64,000 bases of DNA from Streptomyces mutabilis (lineage in GTDB: Bacteria; Actinomycetota; Actinomycetes; Streptomycetales; Streptomycetaceae). The notes below the pieces were generated by a model, which did not search any database, was not told the origin of the DNA, and saw only the letters and a program-made list of their open reading frames with translations. Below are positions 52,529-61,522 of this stretch, piece after piece. The stretch spans positions 124,001 through 188,000 of the forward strand of contig NZ_BMTT01000011.1 in the NCBI RefSeq assembly GCF_014649815.1. The letters are read 5' to 3'. A program made the translations under genes and the position numbers. Positions within the stretch are counted from its first letter, which is position 1. Each line of letters opens with the position of its first letter.

Positions 52529-53335
52529 TCAGGCGGCGCCGTTGAGGACCGGCAGGTAGCCGCCGGACTGACCGGCCGCCGTCGGGTGGTACGAATCGCC
52601 GATGTTGAGCCAGTTCACGCTGTGCAGCCAGGAGCTGCCGGAGCAGATCTCGTGGCCGGTGAAGGTGGGACGTACGTCGCCGAAGGTGAAGCCGTGGCCG
52701 GCGGCGCGCTTGGCGATCGCGGTGTTGAGGTGGTCCGCGGCGTCGTTGATCGCCTTCCGCTTGGACTCGGAGAGGCCGACGCAGGAGGTGCCGAGCTTGT
52801 AGAAGCGCGGGTAGCCGAGGACGACGACGTGGGCGTTGGGGGCCTTGTCGCGGATCGCGGAGTAGACGTTGTCGAGGTTGCCGGGCAGCGTCGAGTCGAC
52901 GTACGCCTTCGCGGTGGCGATCCGCGACAGGCAGGAGCTGTCGGACTGGAGGACACAGGTCATCATGACGTCGGCGAAGCCGGCGTCGTTGCCGCCGACA
53001 CTGACCGACACCAGGCCGGTGGCGGAGCTGAGCGGGCCGAGCTGTCCGGCGAGAACATCACCCGTACGGGCGCCTGAGCAGGCGGTGAAGTCGAAGCTGG
53101 AGGGTGAGTTGGCGGCGGCCCACAGGTAGGGGTGGGCCTTCGTGCTGCGCTTGCAGTCGCCACTGGAACCGATGTAGCTGCCCGCTCCGACGCCGGAGGA
53201 GTAGGAGTCGCCGAGCGCCACATAGCCGTCGGCGACGGCGGGTTGGGCGGCCTGCGCGGTCGCGGCCCCGGTGAGGGCGGCGCCGGCGGCGAGGAGGAGC
53301 GAACTCAGTAGGCCGACAAGTCGGGAACGTCTCAT
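52529..53335 (-). CDS. Secreted SGNH/GDSL lipase/esterase
   Basis: A 268-aa secreted hydrolase: signal peptide (residues 1-30, cleavage near AQA|AQP), then the SGNH fold. Block I GDSYSSG holds the catalytic Ser44; GGND (block III) forms the oxyanion hole; the C-terminal block V GDSYHPTAAGQ contributes catalytic His. Six Cys (SSGDCKRS, TACSG, MTCVLQSDSSCL, TSCVG, EICSG) would make three disulfides, as in S. rimosus lipase and S. coelicolor SCO1725. It cleaves fatty-acid esters outside the cell. The ribosome site AAAGGAGGTTCC is perfect. Confidence 0.93.
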   Translation of the reverse strand: MRRSRLVGLLSSLLLAAGAALTGAATAQAAQPAVADGYVALGDSYSSGVGAGSYIGSSGDCKRSTKAHPYLWAAANSPSSFDFTACSGARTGDVLAGQLGPLSSATGLVSVSVGGNDAGFADVMMTCVLQSDSSCLSRIATAKAYVDSTLPGNLDNVYSAIRDKAPNAHVVVLGYPRFYKLGTSCVGLSESKRKAINDAADHLNTAIAKRAAGHGFTFGDVRPTFTGHEICSGSSWLHSVNWLNIGDSYHPTAAGQSGGYLPVLNGAA

Positions 53336-53953
53336 GGAACCTCCTTTAGCAGGACCTCTGCCGTCAACCGTGGTAGCAGCTACGCGTGTTGACAGGAAGT
53401 GTCCATGCCAATGAATGGCTGATGGTCGTTCAAAATCGGACGAAAACCGGTGGGAACGCCAGTGCCGTCTTGACGGTTCCCCGAGCACTGGGCCACATTG
53501 AGGCCCGGCATCTTGGGCTTCGGGGGGCAAAGCGGAACGGTCCGGGAGACCCGCGCCGCACGGAATCGCCCTTCAAGAAGAACGGATGACGGCAAACCAA
53601 CAAAAACGTGAGACTTGGTTCCAGGTCTTGCCATACGGGTTCAATCGTCAATACCGTCATACATCTCCCGCATCGGTACGTCGGCAAGCGGCCCAGGGGA
53701 GGGCTCGAGGCCGCGGCGGACCGGCACGGGACGCGCGGTAGGGGGGTGCCGTGCCCGGTGACCGCTTCGGTGGCCGGGCCGTGCCGCGCGGTCGGCCGTC
53801 GTTTTCTCGCGGCGCCGACAGGCTTTGCCAGCTCACCTGGCACGCACGGAGATTTGTCCCGTCGCGCGTGGGTGAGAACCCCCCTTTCGAACCGGATACA
53901 GAGCCGGACCGCCCCTGGGGCGGGCGGTCCGCCGGACGAGAGGGACCAGACTC
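53336..53953. other. 618-base intergenic region, relatively A/T-rich
   Basis: No convincing gene on either strand. The part next to the lipase (53340-53420) holds its promoter (a TTGACG stands ~40 bases upstream of the ATG). The middle (53430-53660) is richer in A/T than the surroundings (e.g. CAAACCAACAAAAACG), suggesting several promoters. The right end has a strong hairpin (53906-53930) in the leader of the glycosyltransferase operon. Confidence 0.5.
53906..53930 (+). promoter_or_regulatory. Leader hairpin before the glycosyltransferase operon
   Basis: GGACCGCCC (53906-53914) pairs with GGGCGGTCC (53922-53930), 24 bases before the ATG. It lies upstream of the ribosome site and could affect transcription read-through or translation. 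Confidence 0.5.
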
Positions 53954-54832
53954 ATGAGCTCAGTTCTGCAGCCGGCGTCGACGGGCAACGAACCGTCGTC
54001 CGATCCGTCCTCCGAGCCGTCTCCCGCCGAGAAGTACCGGCCCGTCTCCTCGCACCTGGCGATAGCACCGCCGGTGAGCGTGGTGATACCCGCCATGAAC
54101 GAGGCGGAGAACCTTCCCTACGTCTTCAAGACGCTGCCCGACTGGATCCACGAGGTCGTCCTCGTGGACGGCAACTCGACGGACGACACCGTGCGGGTCG
54201 CCCGGGAGCTGTGGCCGGACGTCAAGGTGGTCGAACAGCGCGGCAAGGGCAAGGGGGACGCTCTGATCACCGGCTTCAAGGCGTGCACCGGGGACATCAT
54301 CGTGATGGTCGACGCCGACGGCTCGGCCGACGGCCAGGAGATCGTCTCCTACGTCTCCGCGCTGGTCTCGGGCGCGGACTTCGCCAAGGGGTCGCGCTTC
54401 GCCAACGGCGGCGGCACCGACGACATGACCTTCGTCCGCAAGCTCGGCAACCGCGCCCTGTGCGCGGTCGTCAACCGGAAGTTCGGCGCCCGCTACACCG
54501 ACCTGTGCTACGGCTACAACGCGTTCTGGCGGCACTGCCTGGACAAGATCGACCTCGACTGCACCGGTTTCGAGGTGGAGACCCTGATGAACATCCGGGT
54601 CGTCAAGGCCGGCCTGAAGGTGCAGGAGATCCCCAGCCACGAGTACCTGCGCATCCACGGTGTCAGCAACCTGCGCGCGGTGCGGGACGGGCTGCGGGTG
54701 CTCAGGGTGATCCTCGACGAGCGCTCCAACCGGCGTGCGCTGCGCAGCCGTACGCACGCGCCGACGCTCGCCTCGGTCGGCCCGGTCGGCACGGCCGCCC
54801 CGGTCGTCCCGGTCCGTAGGAAGGCGTCTTGA
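53954..54832 (+). CDS. Glycosyltransferase family 2 (polyprenyl-phosphate sugar type)
   Basis: A 292-aa cytoplasmic-face enzyme. After a disordered N-terminus (~35 residues), the GT-A fold begins VSVVIPAMNEAENLP (residues ~41-55); VLVDGNSTDDT binds the nucleotide, and MVDADGSADG gives the D-x-D metal motif (~118). It resembles DPM1-like enzymes moving a sugar from a nucleotide sugar to a lipid carrier, without the membrane helices. First gene of a tightly overlapping trio with a second GT2 and a deacetylase, probably making an exported glycan. Confidence 0.9.
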   Translation: MSSVLQPASTGNEPSSDPSSEPSPAEKYRPVSSHLAIAPPVSVVIPAMNEAENLPYVFKTLPDWIHEVVLVDGNSTDDTVRVARELWPDVKVVEQRGKGKGDALITGFKACTGDIIVMVDADGSADGQEIVSYVSALVSGADFAKGSRFANGGGTDDMTFVRKLGNRALCAVVNRKFGARYTDLCYGYNAFWRHCLDKIDLDCTGFEVETLMNIRVVKAGLKVQEIPSHEYLRIHGVSNLRAVRDGLRVLRVILDERSNRRALRSRTHAPTLASVGPVGTAAPVVPVRRKAS

Positions 54833-55830
54833 GCGGTACGGACGCCTCCCTCACGATCTCCGTCGTGATCTGCGTCTACACCGAGGACCGCTGGGACGAC
54901 ATCCTCGCGGCGGTCGCCTCGGTGCGGGCGCAGTCCCACCCGGCGCGGGAGACGCTGCTGGTCGTCGACCACAACGAGGCGCTACGGGAACGGTTGCTGA
55001 AGGAGTACGAGGAGCGGCAGGACGTGCGGGTGCTCGCCAACGCGGGCCCCCGCGGCCTGTCCGCCGGCCGCAACACCGGCATCGCCGCCTCGCGCGGGGA
55101 GGTGATCGCCTTCCTCGACGACGACGCCGTGGCCGAACGCGACTGGCTGCGGCACTTCGCCGAGGGGTACGCCGACCCGGCGGTCGTCGCGGTCGGCGGG
55201 CGCACGGTGCCGATCTGGGCGTCGGGGCGCCGGCCGGTCTGGTTCCCGGAGGAGTTCGACTGGGTGGTGGGCTGCACGTACCGGGGCCTGCCGCCCGGCC
55301 GGGTCCGGGTGCGCAACGTGCTGGGCGGCAACGCCTCCTTCCGGCGTGAGGCGTTCGAGGCGGCGGGCGGCTTCGCCACCGGTATCGGGCGCGACGGCGA
55401 CAAGCGCCCGCTGGGCTGCGAGGAGACCGAGCTGTGCATCCGGCTCTCGCGCGCCCGGCCCGACGCCGTGCTGCTGATCGACGACCGCGCGGTGATCCAC
55501 CACCGGGTGCCGGAGGCGCGCGAGCACTTCGCCTACTTCCGCACCCGCACCTACGCCGAGGGCCTGTCCAAGGCCCTGGTGGCCCGCAGCGTCGGCGCGG
55601 ACAAGGGCCTGGAGTCCGAACGCCATTACGCCACCCGGGTCCTGCCGGCCGGCGTGGTGCGCGGGTTGCTCGACGCCGTGCTGGCCCGGCCGGGCGGCGC
55701 GGGACGGGCGGGCGCGATCGTCGCCGGGGTGCTCACGGCGGCGGGCGGCTACGTGGTGGGGAGCGTGCGGGCGCGGCGGGGCGGGGACTCGTTCTCCGTG
55801 GCGCCCGTCGAGGGGCGCGCGCATGGCTGA
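54829..55830 (+). CDS. Glycosyltransferase family 2
   Basis: A 333-aa GT-A enzyme: SVVICVYTEDRWDDILAA at the N-terminus, GLSAGRNTGIAASRGEVIAF (residues ~76-95), metal motif FLDDDAV (~95-101), then an acceptor part with GGNASFRREAFEAAGGF and catalytic-acid region LGCEETELCIRLS. The C-terminal ~50 residues contain a weak hydrophobic stretch (AIVAGVLTAAGGYVVG), perhaps membrane-associated. It starts on TTG overlapping the previous stop, so the genes are coupled. Confidence 0.88.
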   Translation: MSGTDASLTISVVICVYTEDRWDDILAAVASVRAQSHPARETLLVVDHNEALRERLLKEYEERQDVRVLANAGPRGLSAGRNTGIAASRGEVIAFLDDDAVAERDWLRHFAEGYADPAVVAVGGRTVPIWASGRRPVWFPEEFDWVVGCTYRGLPPGRVRVRNVLGGNASFRREAFEAAGGFATGIGRDGDKRPLGCEETELCIRLSRARPDAVLLIDDRAVIHHRVPEAREHFAYFRTRTYAEGLSKALVARSVGADKGLESERHYATRVLPAGVVRGLLDAVLARPGGAGRAGAIVAGVLTAAGGYVVGSVRARRGGDSFSVAPVEGRAHG

Positions 55831-56653
55831 GGAGGTCCACGAGGCCGACACGCGCGTGCCGATCCTGATGTACCACGCGGTCGCGGCCGACCCGGGCGAC
55901 GCCACCCGGGCGCTGTCGGTGGCCCCGGATGCCTTCGCCGAGCAGATGGCGGCGATCGCCGACCGGGGCCTGACCCCGGTCGGCACGGCGGAACTGGCCG
56001 CCGCCTGGCGCTCCGGCCGCCCGCTGCCGAAGCGGCCGGTTCTCATCACCTTCGACGACGGCTACGAGGGCGTGCACCGGCACGCCCTGCCCGCCCTCGC
56101 CGAGCACGGCTTCCCGGCCACGCTGTTCGTCTCCACCGGCTGGCTGCGCGGCCCGTACGACACCGGGGGCGCCCTGGACACCATGCTCGACTGGGACCAG
56201 GTCCGCGAACTGGCCGCCGCCGGCGTGGAGATCGGCGGGCACAGCCACACCCACCCGCAGCTCGACCAGCTCGACGAGGAGCTGCTGCGCTTCGAGCTGA
56301 TCCACTGCAAGGAGATCGTCGCCGACCAACTGGGCGCCGTACCGGCCTCCTTCGCCTACCCGTACGGCTACTCCGACCGCCGGGTACGGCGGGTGGTGCG
56401 CGAGACGGGGTACGCGCAGGCGCTCGCCGTCGGCAACGGCTTGGCCCGCCGGGTCCAGGGGCCGTACGCCCTGCGGCGGGTCACCGTGCGCAGGAGTACG
56501 GGGCCGGAAGAGTTCGTCCGGCTGATCGAGGGCCGCGCGATCGCCCGCACCTTCGCCCGGGACCGGGCCCTCACCAAGGGGTACGCCGTACTGCGCGGGG
56601 CACGGCGGGCACGGGGACGGCTGCGGGAGCGGATGCCGGGTGCCGGTGGCTGA
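55823..56653 (+). CDS. Polysaccharide deacetylase (NodB family)
   Basis: A 276-aa carbohydrate esterase family 4 enzyme. Metal/catalytic Asp in TFDDGY (residues 76-81), metal His in GGHSHTHPQL (H140, H144), then SFAYPYGYSD and a C-terminal ERMPG tail. No signal peptide, so it acts in the cytoplasm or is carried by a partner; probably removes N-acetyl groups from a lipid-linked or nascent glycan made by the two upstream enzymes. Its start overlaps the second transferase gene by 8 bases. Confidence 0.9.
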   Translation: MAEEVHEADTRVPILMYHAVAADPGDATRALSVAPDAFAEQMAAIADRGLTPVGTAELAAAWRSGRPLPKRPVLITFDDGYEGVHRHALPALAEHGFPATLFVSTGWLRGPYDTGGALDTMLDWDQVRELAAAGVEIGGHSHTHPQLDQLDEELLRFELIHCKEIVADQLGAVPASFAYPYGYSDRRVRRVVRETGYAQALAVGNGLARRVQGPYALRRVTVRRSTGPEEFVRLIEGRAIARTFARDRALTKGYAVLRGARRARGRLRERMPGAGG

Positions 56654-56758
56654 ACCACCGGCCCCGGCACCCCTCGCCCTGCGCCGTTCGCACTCGGCGT
56701 GCCGCGTGTGCCCGGGAAACCGGGTGCACGCGGCGGCCGGGTGCCGGATCATGGCGGC

Positions 56759-57853
56759 ATGTCCGTGAACCCGCACGACGCCCTGCCGATCCGGCTCAAC
56801 GTCGACGACAGCGACTCCCCGTCCGATGTCGTCGACGCGCTGTTCCTCGGCCGCTTCGCGACGGGCGAGCAGCCCTTCGCACACGCGGCGAACATCGACC
56901 GCGTGCGGTCCGGGGCGACGCTGCTGCCGCCCGGCGCGCGCGTGCTGCGGATCGCCCGCGACGACGACCGCAGCGCGACGCTGGCGGAGGGCGACGGCTG
57001 GACCCTGCTGGTCTCGCGTTGGAACCGCGGCGCTGACGTCACGGTGACGGCGACCACCGCCGACCTGGCCGAGAAGGTGCTCGCCGACGCGACGGACGGC
57101 GCGGCGGACGAACCCGAGCCGCAGCCGGAGAACGTGACGATGGGCTTCTGGTACGTCTCCCCGCGCCGCGGCCCGCACCGCACCACCCGGCAGATCTCCG
57201 CGGGCACCTGGGACGAGGTCCGGACCAACTACACGGCCCCGGTCGCGGACGCGATGGACACCCTGATGAAGACGACGCCCGAGGACATCGCCGGCCGGCT
57301 GCTGCTCCTGCACGGTCCGCCGGGCACCGGCAAGACCTCGGCGCTGCGCACCCTCGCCCGCTCGTGGCGGGACTGGTGCCAGGTGGACTGCGTACTGGAT
57401 CCGGAGCGGCTCTTCTCCGACGTGGGCTATCTGATGGACATCGCCATCGGCGAGGAGGACGCGGCGGGCAAGGGCCGCTGGCGGTTGCTGCTGCTGGAGG
57501 ACTGCGACGAGCTCATCCGCGGTGAGGCCAAGCACACGGCGGGCCAGGCCCTCTCCCGGCTGCTGAACCTGACCGACGGGCTGCTGGGGCAGGGCCGCAA
57601 CGTGCTGGTCGGCGTCACCACCAACGAGGACCTGGAACGCCTCCACCCCGCAGTCGTCCGCCCCGGCCGCTGCCTGGCCCGCATCGAGGTCGGCCCGCTG
57701 ACCCGTCGGGAGGCGGTGGAGTGGCTCGGCACCGAGGAGGGGATCGGCCGCGAGGGCGCGACGCTGGCGGAGCTGTACGCGCTGCGCCGGGGCACCTCGC
57801 CGACCACGCTGCCGGAGCCGCGGGACGGCGCGGAGGCCGGGCTCTACCTGTAG
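56759..57853 (+). CDS. DUF5925/AAA family ATPase
   Basis: A 364-aa protein. Residues ~1-135 match the actinobacterial DUF5925 domain; residues ~150-330 form an AAA ATPase with Walker A GPPGTGKTS (186-194), Walker B LLLLEDCDEL (~243-252), sensor-1-like GVTTNEDLERLHPAVVRPGR (with arginine-finger-type R) and a C-terminal helical lid. It is probably a small, CbbX/katanin-like remodelling ATPase of unknown client. ATG at 56759 is the family N-terminus. Cytoplasmic; single gene, 17 bases before DUF72. Confidence 0.85.
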   Translation: MSVNPHDALPIRLNVDDSDSPSDVVDALFLGRFATGEQPFAHAANIDRVRSGATLLPPGARVLRIARDDDRSATLAEGDGWTLLVSRWNRGADVTVTATTADLAEKVLADATDGAADEPEPQPENVTMGFWYVSPRRGPHRTTRQISAGTWDEVRTNYTAPVADAMDTLMKTTPEDIAGRLLLLHGPPGTGKTSALRTLARSWRDWCQVDCVLDPERLFSDVGYLMDIAIGEEDAAGKGRWRLLLLEDCDELIRGEAKHTAGQALSRLLNLTDGLLGQGRNVLVGVTTNEDLERLHPAVVRPGRCLARIEVGPLTRREAVEWLGTEEGIGREGATLAELYALRRGTSPTTLPEPRDGAEAGLYL

Positions 57854-57869
57854 CTGCTTTGATGAGGGT

Positions 57870-58634
57870 ATGACCCTGTTGGTCGGCACCTCGGGCTGGC
57901 AGTACCGGGACTGGCGGGAGGTTCTCTACCCGCCCGGCCTGCCCGTACGGCTGTGGTTGGAGCGGTACGCGGAGGCCTTCGCCACGGTCGAGATCAACAA
58001 CGCCTTCTACCGGCTTCCGTCCCGGGAGACGTTCGAGGCGTGGCGCGAGCGGGTGCCGGCGGACTTCACGGTCGCGGTCAAGGCCAGCCGCTACCTCACG
58101 CACATCAAACGCCTGCGGGAGCCCGAGGAGCCCGTCGACCGCCTGATGACCCACGCGGCGGGCCTCGGCGACCGTCTCGGCCCGGTCCTGCTGCAACTGC
58201 CCCCGACGCTGCGGGCCGACCCGGCCCTCCTGGACACCTGCCTCGCCTGCTTCCCACCGGGCACCCGGGTGGCGGTGGAACCCCGGCACGAGTCCTGGTG
58301 GACACCCGAGGTGCGAGAGGTCCTGGTCTCCCGGGGCGCGGCCCTGTGCTGGGCGGACGTCCTGGCGCGCCCGGTCACCCCGCTGTGGCGCACCACCGAC
58401 TGGGGCTACGTCCGCTTCCACCAGGGCCGGGCGGCAGCCTGGCCGCACTACGGCCGCCGGTCGCTGATGACGTGGGTCCAGCGCATCCAGGACACCTGGC
58501 CCCGGCAGGACGTCTACGCGTACTTCAACAACGACCCGAACGGTGCGGCGGTGAGCGACGCACAGACTTTCGCCCGACTGGCGCGTACTTCTGGCCTCGC
58601 GGTCACCCGAACACCGCTGGGGGCGCGGGGCTGA
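57870..58634 (+). CDS. DUF72 family protein (YecE-like)
   Basis: A 254-aa TIM-barrel protein with the conserved GTSGWQYRDWREVLYPPGL N-terminus, EINNAFYRLPS, PADFTVAVKASRYLTHI, VEPRHESWW and YAYFNNDPNGAAV, all diagnostic of DUF72. Its function remains unclear; a link to nucleic-acid or Fe-S metabolism has been suggested for relatives. Cytoplasmic. It follows the AAA ATPase gene by 17 bases and may be co-transcribed. Confidence 0.92.
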   Translation: MTLLVGTSGWQYRDWREVLYPPGLPVRLWLERYAEAFATVEINNAFYRLPSRETFEAWRERVPADFTVAVKASRYLTHIKRLREPEEPVDRLMTHAAGLGDRLGPVLLQLPPTLRADPALLDTCLACFPPGTRVAVEPRHESWWTPEVREVLVSRGAALCWADVLARPVTPLWRTTDWGYVRFHQGRAAAWPHYGRRSLMTWVQRIQDTWPRQDVYAYFNNDPNGAAVSDAQTFARLARTSGLAVTRTPLGARG

Positions 58635-58714
58635 GACACTTTGCGGCTCCGCCGCGCGGGCGCGACCGGCCACAACGAACCCGCAGCCGCCCACCGGCCC
58701 CGCCGAAACGGCGC

Positions 58715-59083
58715 TCAGTCCCCGAAAGCCGCCCGCAGGGCATCCCGCACCGCGGCCACCGCGTCCTCCTCCGCCACCCCGAGCCGCCGAGCCCGCTCGG
58801 CATAGCCCTGGGCCGCGGAGGCCAGCTCCCGCTCCGCCGCCGAGCCCGCGGCGGCGACGAACGTTCCGTTGCGCCCCCGCGTCTCGATCACCCCGTCCCC
58901 CTCCAGCGCCCGGTACGCCTTGGCGACCGTGTTCGCGGCGAGCCCGAGGGACTCGGCCAGTCCGCGCACGGTCGGCAGCCGGTAGCCGACCGGCAGGGCC
59001 CCCGACCGCGCCTGTTCGGAGATCTGCGCCCGCACCTGCTCGTAGGGCGGGGGGCCGTCATCGATGTGGATCTGCAAGGTCAC
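58715..59083 (-). CDS. GntR (YtrA subfamily) regulator
   Basis: A 122-aa small GntR protein: HTH residues ~15-65 (LPTVRGLAESLGLAANTVAK) and a short helical C-terminus, as in YtrA-type regulators, which usually control ABC exporters and sense drugs or cell-wall stress. GTG start at 59083; GACAAT about 12 bases upstream suggests a leaderless message. It is divergent from the tandem acetyltransferase gene with 70 bases between them; no YtrA-type ABC genes are adjacent. Confidence 0.85.
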   Translation of the reverse strand: MTLQIHIDDGPPPYEQVRAQISEQARSGALPVGYRLPTVRGLAESLGLAANTVAKAYRALEGDGVIETRGRNGTFVAAAGSAAERELASAAQGYAERARRLGVAEEDAVAAVRDALRAAFGD

Positions 59084-59153
59084 CCGGCGATTGTCCCGTA
59101 TCCCCGGAAAATGAGAGGCACCCGACCGCCCGTCCGCCGTAGCGTGCGCCCAC

Positions 59154-60083
59154 ATGACCGTACTCGTACGCGATCTGCGTCCTGACGATCCGGCCGACGT
59201 CGCGGCCTTCGCACATGTCCGGCATCTGGCCCTGCCGTACATCCTGTGGACGCCGGAGGCCGTCGTCCACCGCCTCGTCCACACGCACCCGGACGCCCGG
59301 AGCCGGTCCCTGGTCGCGGAGGAGGACGGGGAGACGATCGGCACGGCCCAGATCGGGCTGGTCCACGACAGTCCGGAGCCCGGCCAGGGGTACCTCAACG
59401 TCTACGTCCGCCCGGACAGGGTCCGGCGCGGTGCCGGCGGGCTGCTGGTGCGCACGTCCGAGGAGTACCTCGCCGCCGAGGGCGCGACGAAGCTGTTCGC
59501 GTGGGTGCTGGACGAGCCCGCCGACCTGGCCTTCGCCTTGCGGCACGGCTACGCGCGGCGGCGCTCCGCCCACTTCCTCCGGCTGGACCTGGCGAACGCG
59601 ACGCTGCCGGACCCGCCACCCCCTCCCCCGGGCGTCGAACTCCGCACCGCGGCCGACTTCGCGGACGATCCCCGCCCGATGTTCGAACTGGACGCGGAGA
59701 CGCTGGCGGACGAACCGAGCGACGTCGACGTCGAGTTCACGGACTACGAGGCCTGGCTCGCGGAGACCTGGCGGCACCCGCTGCTCAACCGTGAGCTGAC
59801 CTCGGTCGCGGTCGTCGACGGCCGCCCCGTCGCCTTCAGCGTGGCCTACACGGACGGCGGCACCCGGTACTCCACCGCGATGACCGGCACCGTCCGCGCC
59901 CACCGCGGCCGGGGCCTGGCCAAGCTCACCAAGACCGACTCCCTGCGCCGGGCCCGCGCCGCCGGGTGCACGGAGGCCCTCACCGGCAACGACACGGACA
60001 ACGGCCCGATGCTCGCCGTCAACAAGTGGCTCGGGTACGAGACCTGCGGGACGGAGGTGCGCCATGTCCGCGAACTCGGCTGA
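59154..60083 (+). CDS. Tandem GNAT acetyltransferase
   Basis: A 309-aa protein with two GNAT domains. The first (residues ~1-150) contains YVRPDRVRRGAGGLLV (acetyl-CoA loop, R/Q-x-x-G-x-G/A-like). The second (~160-305) has the stronger loop VRAHRGRGLAKLTKTDSLR and ends GYETCGTEVRHVREL. This resembles mycothiol-synthase-like or aminoglycoside-acetyltransferase-like double GNATs, but no specific substrate can be named. It overlaps the DUF402 gene by 20 bases. Confidence 0.85.
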   Translation: MTVLVRDLRPDDPADVAAFAHVRHLALPYILWTPEAVVHRLVHTHPDARSRSLVAEEDGETIGTAQIGLVHDSPEPGQGYLNVYVRPDRVRRGAGGLLVRTSEEYLAAEGATKLFAWVLDEPADLAFALRHGYARRRSAHFLRLDLANATLPDPPPPPPGVELRTAADFADDPRPMFELDAETLADEPSDVDVEFTDYEAWLAETWRHPLLNRELTSVAVVDGRPVAFSVAYTDGGTRYSTAMTGTVRAHRGRGLAKLTKTDSLRRARAAGCTEALTGNDTDNGPMLAVNKWLGYETCGTEVRHVRELG

Positions 60084-60564
60084 GGCACCGGCGGAGGTGG
60101 ACGTCGTCCTGGTCAAGGCGGGCCGTACGAAGATCCGGTACCCGGGTGTGCTGCTGCGCGACGACGGCACCCGCCTCGCCGTCAACGCCCCCTGGGCCGG
60201 TGCCGGCGTCCGCGACTTCGGCTTCGTGCGCTTCGAGGCCGGCGACGTCTTCACCGAGTACTACTGGCGCGACCGGTGGTACTCGGTGAAGGAGGTCCGG
60301 ACGGCGGACGGTGCGCTCAAGGGCTGGTACTGCGACATCACCCGCCCCGCCGTGCTCACGGGCACCGAACTGGTCGTCGAGGACCTCGACCTGGACCTCT
60401 GGCGCTCGGCGGACGGCACGGACGTACGGCGCCTCGACGAGGACGAGTTCGCCGAGAGCGGCCTGGCGGAACGCGACCCCAAGTCCGCTGCCGCCGCCGT
60501 GGCCGCACTGGACGAACTGGAACGCCTGGCCCACGGGGAGCATTTCGAGGACCTGTTGGCATAG
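60064..60564 (+). CDS. DUF402 (FomD-like) family protein
   Basis: A 166-aa protein of the FomD/DUF402 nucleoside-di/triphosphate phosphatase type. Beta-barrel with WYCDITRPAVLTG (residues ~80-92) and the metal-binding LVVEDLDLDLWR (~96-107), plus the acidic RRLDEDEFAESGL. Relatives hydrolyse nucleoside diphosphates or cytidylyl-phosphonates. Its start lies inside the GNAT gene (20-base overlap), so it is coupled to it. Confidence 0.88.
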   Translation: MSANSAEAPAEVDVVLVKAGRTKIRYPGVLLRDDGTRLAVNAPWAGAGVRDFGFVRFEAGDVFTEYYWRDRWYSVKEVRTADGALKGWYCDITRPAVLTGTELVVEDLDLDLWRSADGTDVRRLDEDEFAESGLAERDPKSAAAAVAALDELERLAHGEHFEDLLA

Positions 60565-60577
60565 CGGCCGGCCCGGC

Positions 60578-61207
60578 TCACCCGGGTGTCGCCACCACCG
60601 CGTACCGCTCGTCCGCCACCTCCCTCCCCCACAGCGCCGGGTCGTCCGACAGCCGCTCCACGCGCACCCCTCCGGCGACCGGGGCGAGGAGCGCGGTGAG
60701 CCGGCCGGCGGGTATGCCGACCGGGGCGACGGTCCCCCACACGCCCTCGACCAGGACCAGCCGCCCTCCCGGACGCAGCAACTCCCGCCAGTGCCGCAGG
60801 GCCCGGGCGGGGTCGGGCAGCACCCACAGCACGTGCCGGACGAGCACGGCGTCGAAGCGCTGCCCGTCCACCGGGGGCGCCGCGGCGTCACCGGTGAGGA
60901 ACACCGCGTCACGACCGGCCAGTTCGGCCCTGGCCTGCCGCAGCATGGCCGGGGACAGGTCGACACCGGTGACGCGGTGCCCCTGCTCGGACGCGAGGAG
61001 CGACAGGCTGCCGGTGCCGCAGCCCAGGTCGAGGAGGTCGCCGGGCCGCTCCGGCAGCCAGGACCTCAACCGCGCGGCCCAGGCCCGGCGCACCTCAGGG
61101 TCCCGCAGGCCGTGGTCCGGCTCGTCGTCGAAAACGGCGGCCCGCGCGTCCCAGTCGATGTCCGGTGTGCCGCTCAACGTGCTCGCACCGTCACTGTAAC
61201 TGCCCAT
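60578..61207 (-). CDS. Class I SAM-dependent methyltransferase
   Basis: A 209-aa methyltransferase: motif I LLDLGCGTGSLS (residues ~58-69), acidic VTGVDLSPAM (~78-87), GDAAAPPVDGQRFDAVLVRH (motif II/III) and LLRPGGRLVLVEG. Methyltransf_11/25-like fold; the substrate is unknown. Convergent with DUF402, with a gap of 13 bases. It probably starts at 61207 in a run of G-rich leader; an ATG with no strong ribosome site leaves the start tentative. Confidence 0.85.
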   Translation of the reverse strand: MGSYSDGASTLSGTPDIDWDARAAVFDDEPDHGLRDPEVRRAWAARLRSWLPERPGDLLDLGCGTGSLSLLASEQGHRVTGVDLSPAMLRQARAELAGRDAVFLTGDAAAPPVDGQRFDAVLVRHVLWVLPDPARALRHWRELLRPGGRLVLVEGVWGTVAPVGIPAGRLTALLAPVAGGVRVERLSDDPALWGREVADERYAVVATPG

Positions 61208-61357
61208 GCACCCAGGGTGACACCGGGCACTGACAACACGGTCGGGCGCGGGAAGGTGACAACCGCCACTGACAGGGACGCATCGATGGGCAAGTCTCGG
61301 GGAAAGGGTCTACCTCCGTGAGAACGCGGAACCCGGTGGATCCGTAAGGAGGCAGCC

Positions 61358-61492
61358 ATGCGCCGTCTGACCGTGCACAAGCCCCTGAAGAAGACCGACG
61401 CCCGCCTGGTCCGCGAGGAGGCCGACGAGCGCCCCTCGGGGCGCCCGGAGGTCCGCAAGGACATCGCGCGCACATGGTGGCCGGACAGCTGA
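61358..61492 (+). CDS. 44-aa basic small protein
   Basis: ATG at 61358 follows a perfect AAGGAGGCAGCC ribosome site and gives a 44-residue frame (MRRLTVHKPLKKTDARLVRE, ending TWWPDS). It is rich in Arg/Lys and acidic residues, with no membrane segment. The quality of the ribosome site and codon use suggest a real small protein; no family is recognised. Confidence 0.6.
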   Translation: MRRLTVHKPLKKTDARLVREEADERPSGRPEVRKDIARTWWPDS

Positions 61493-61522
61493 CCGGGCCG
61501 GTCGGTCACATCACGAGACGCG

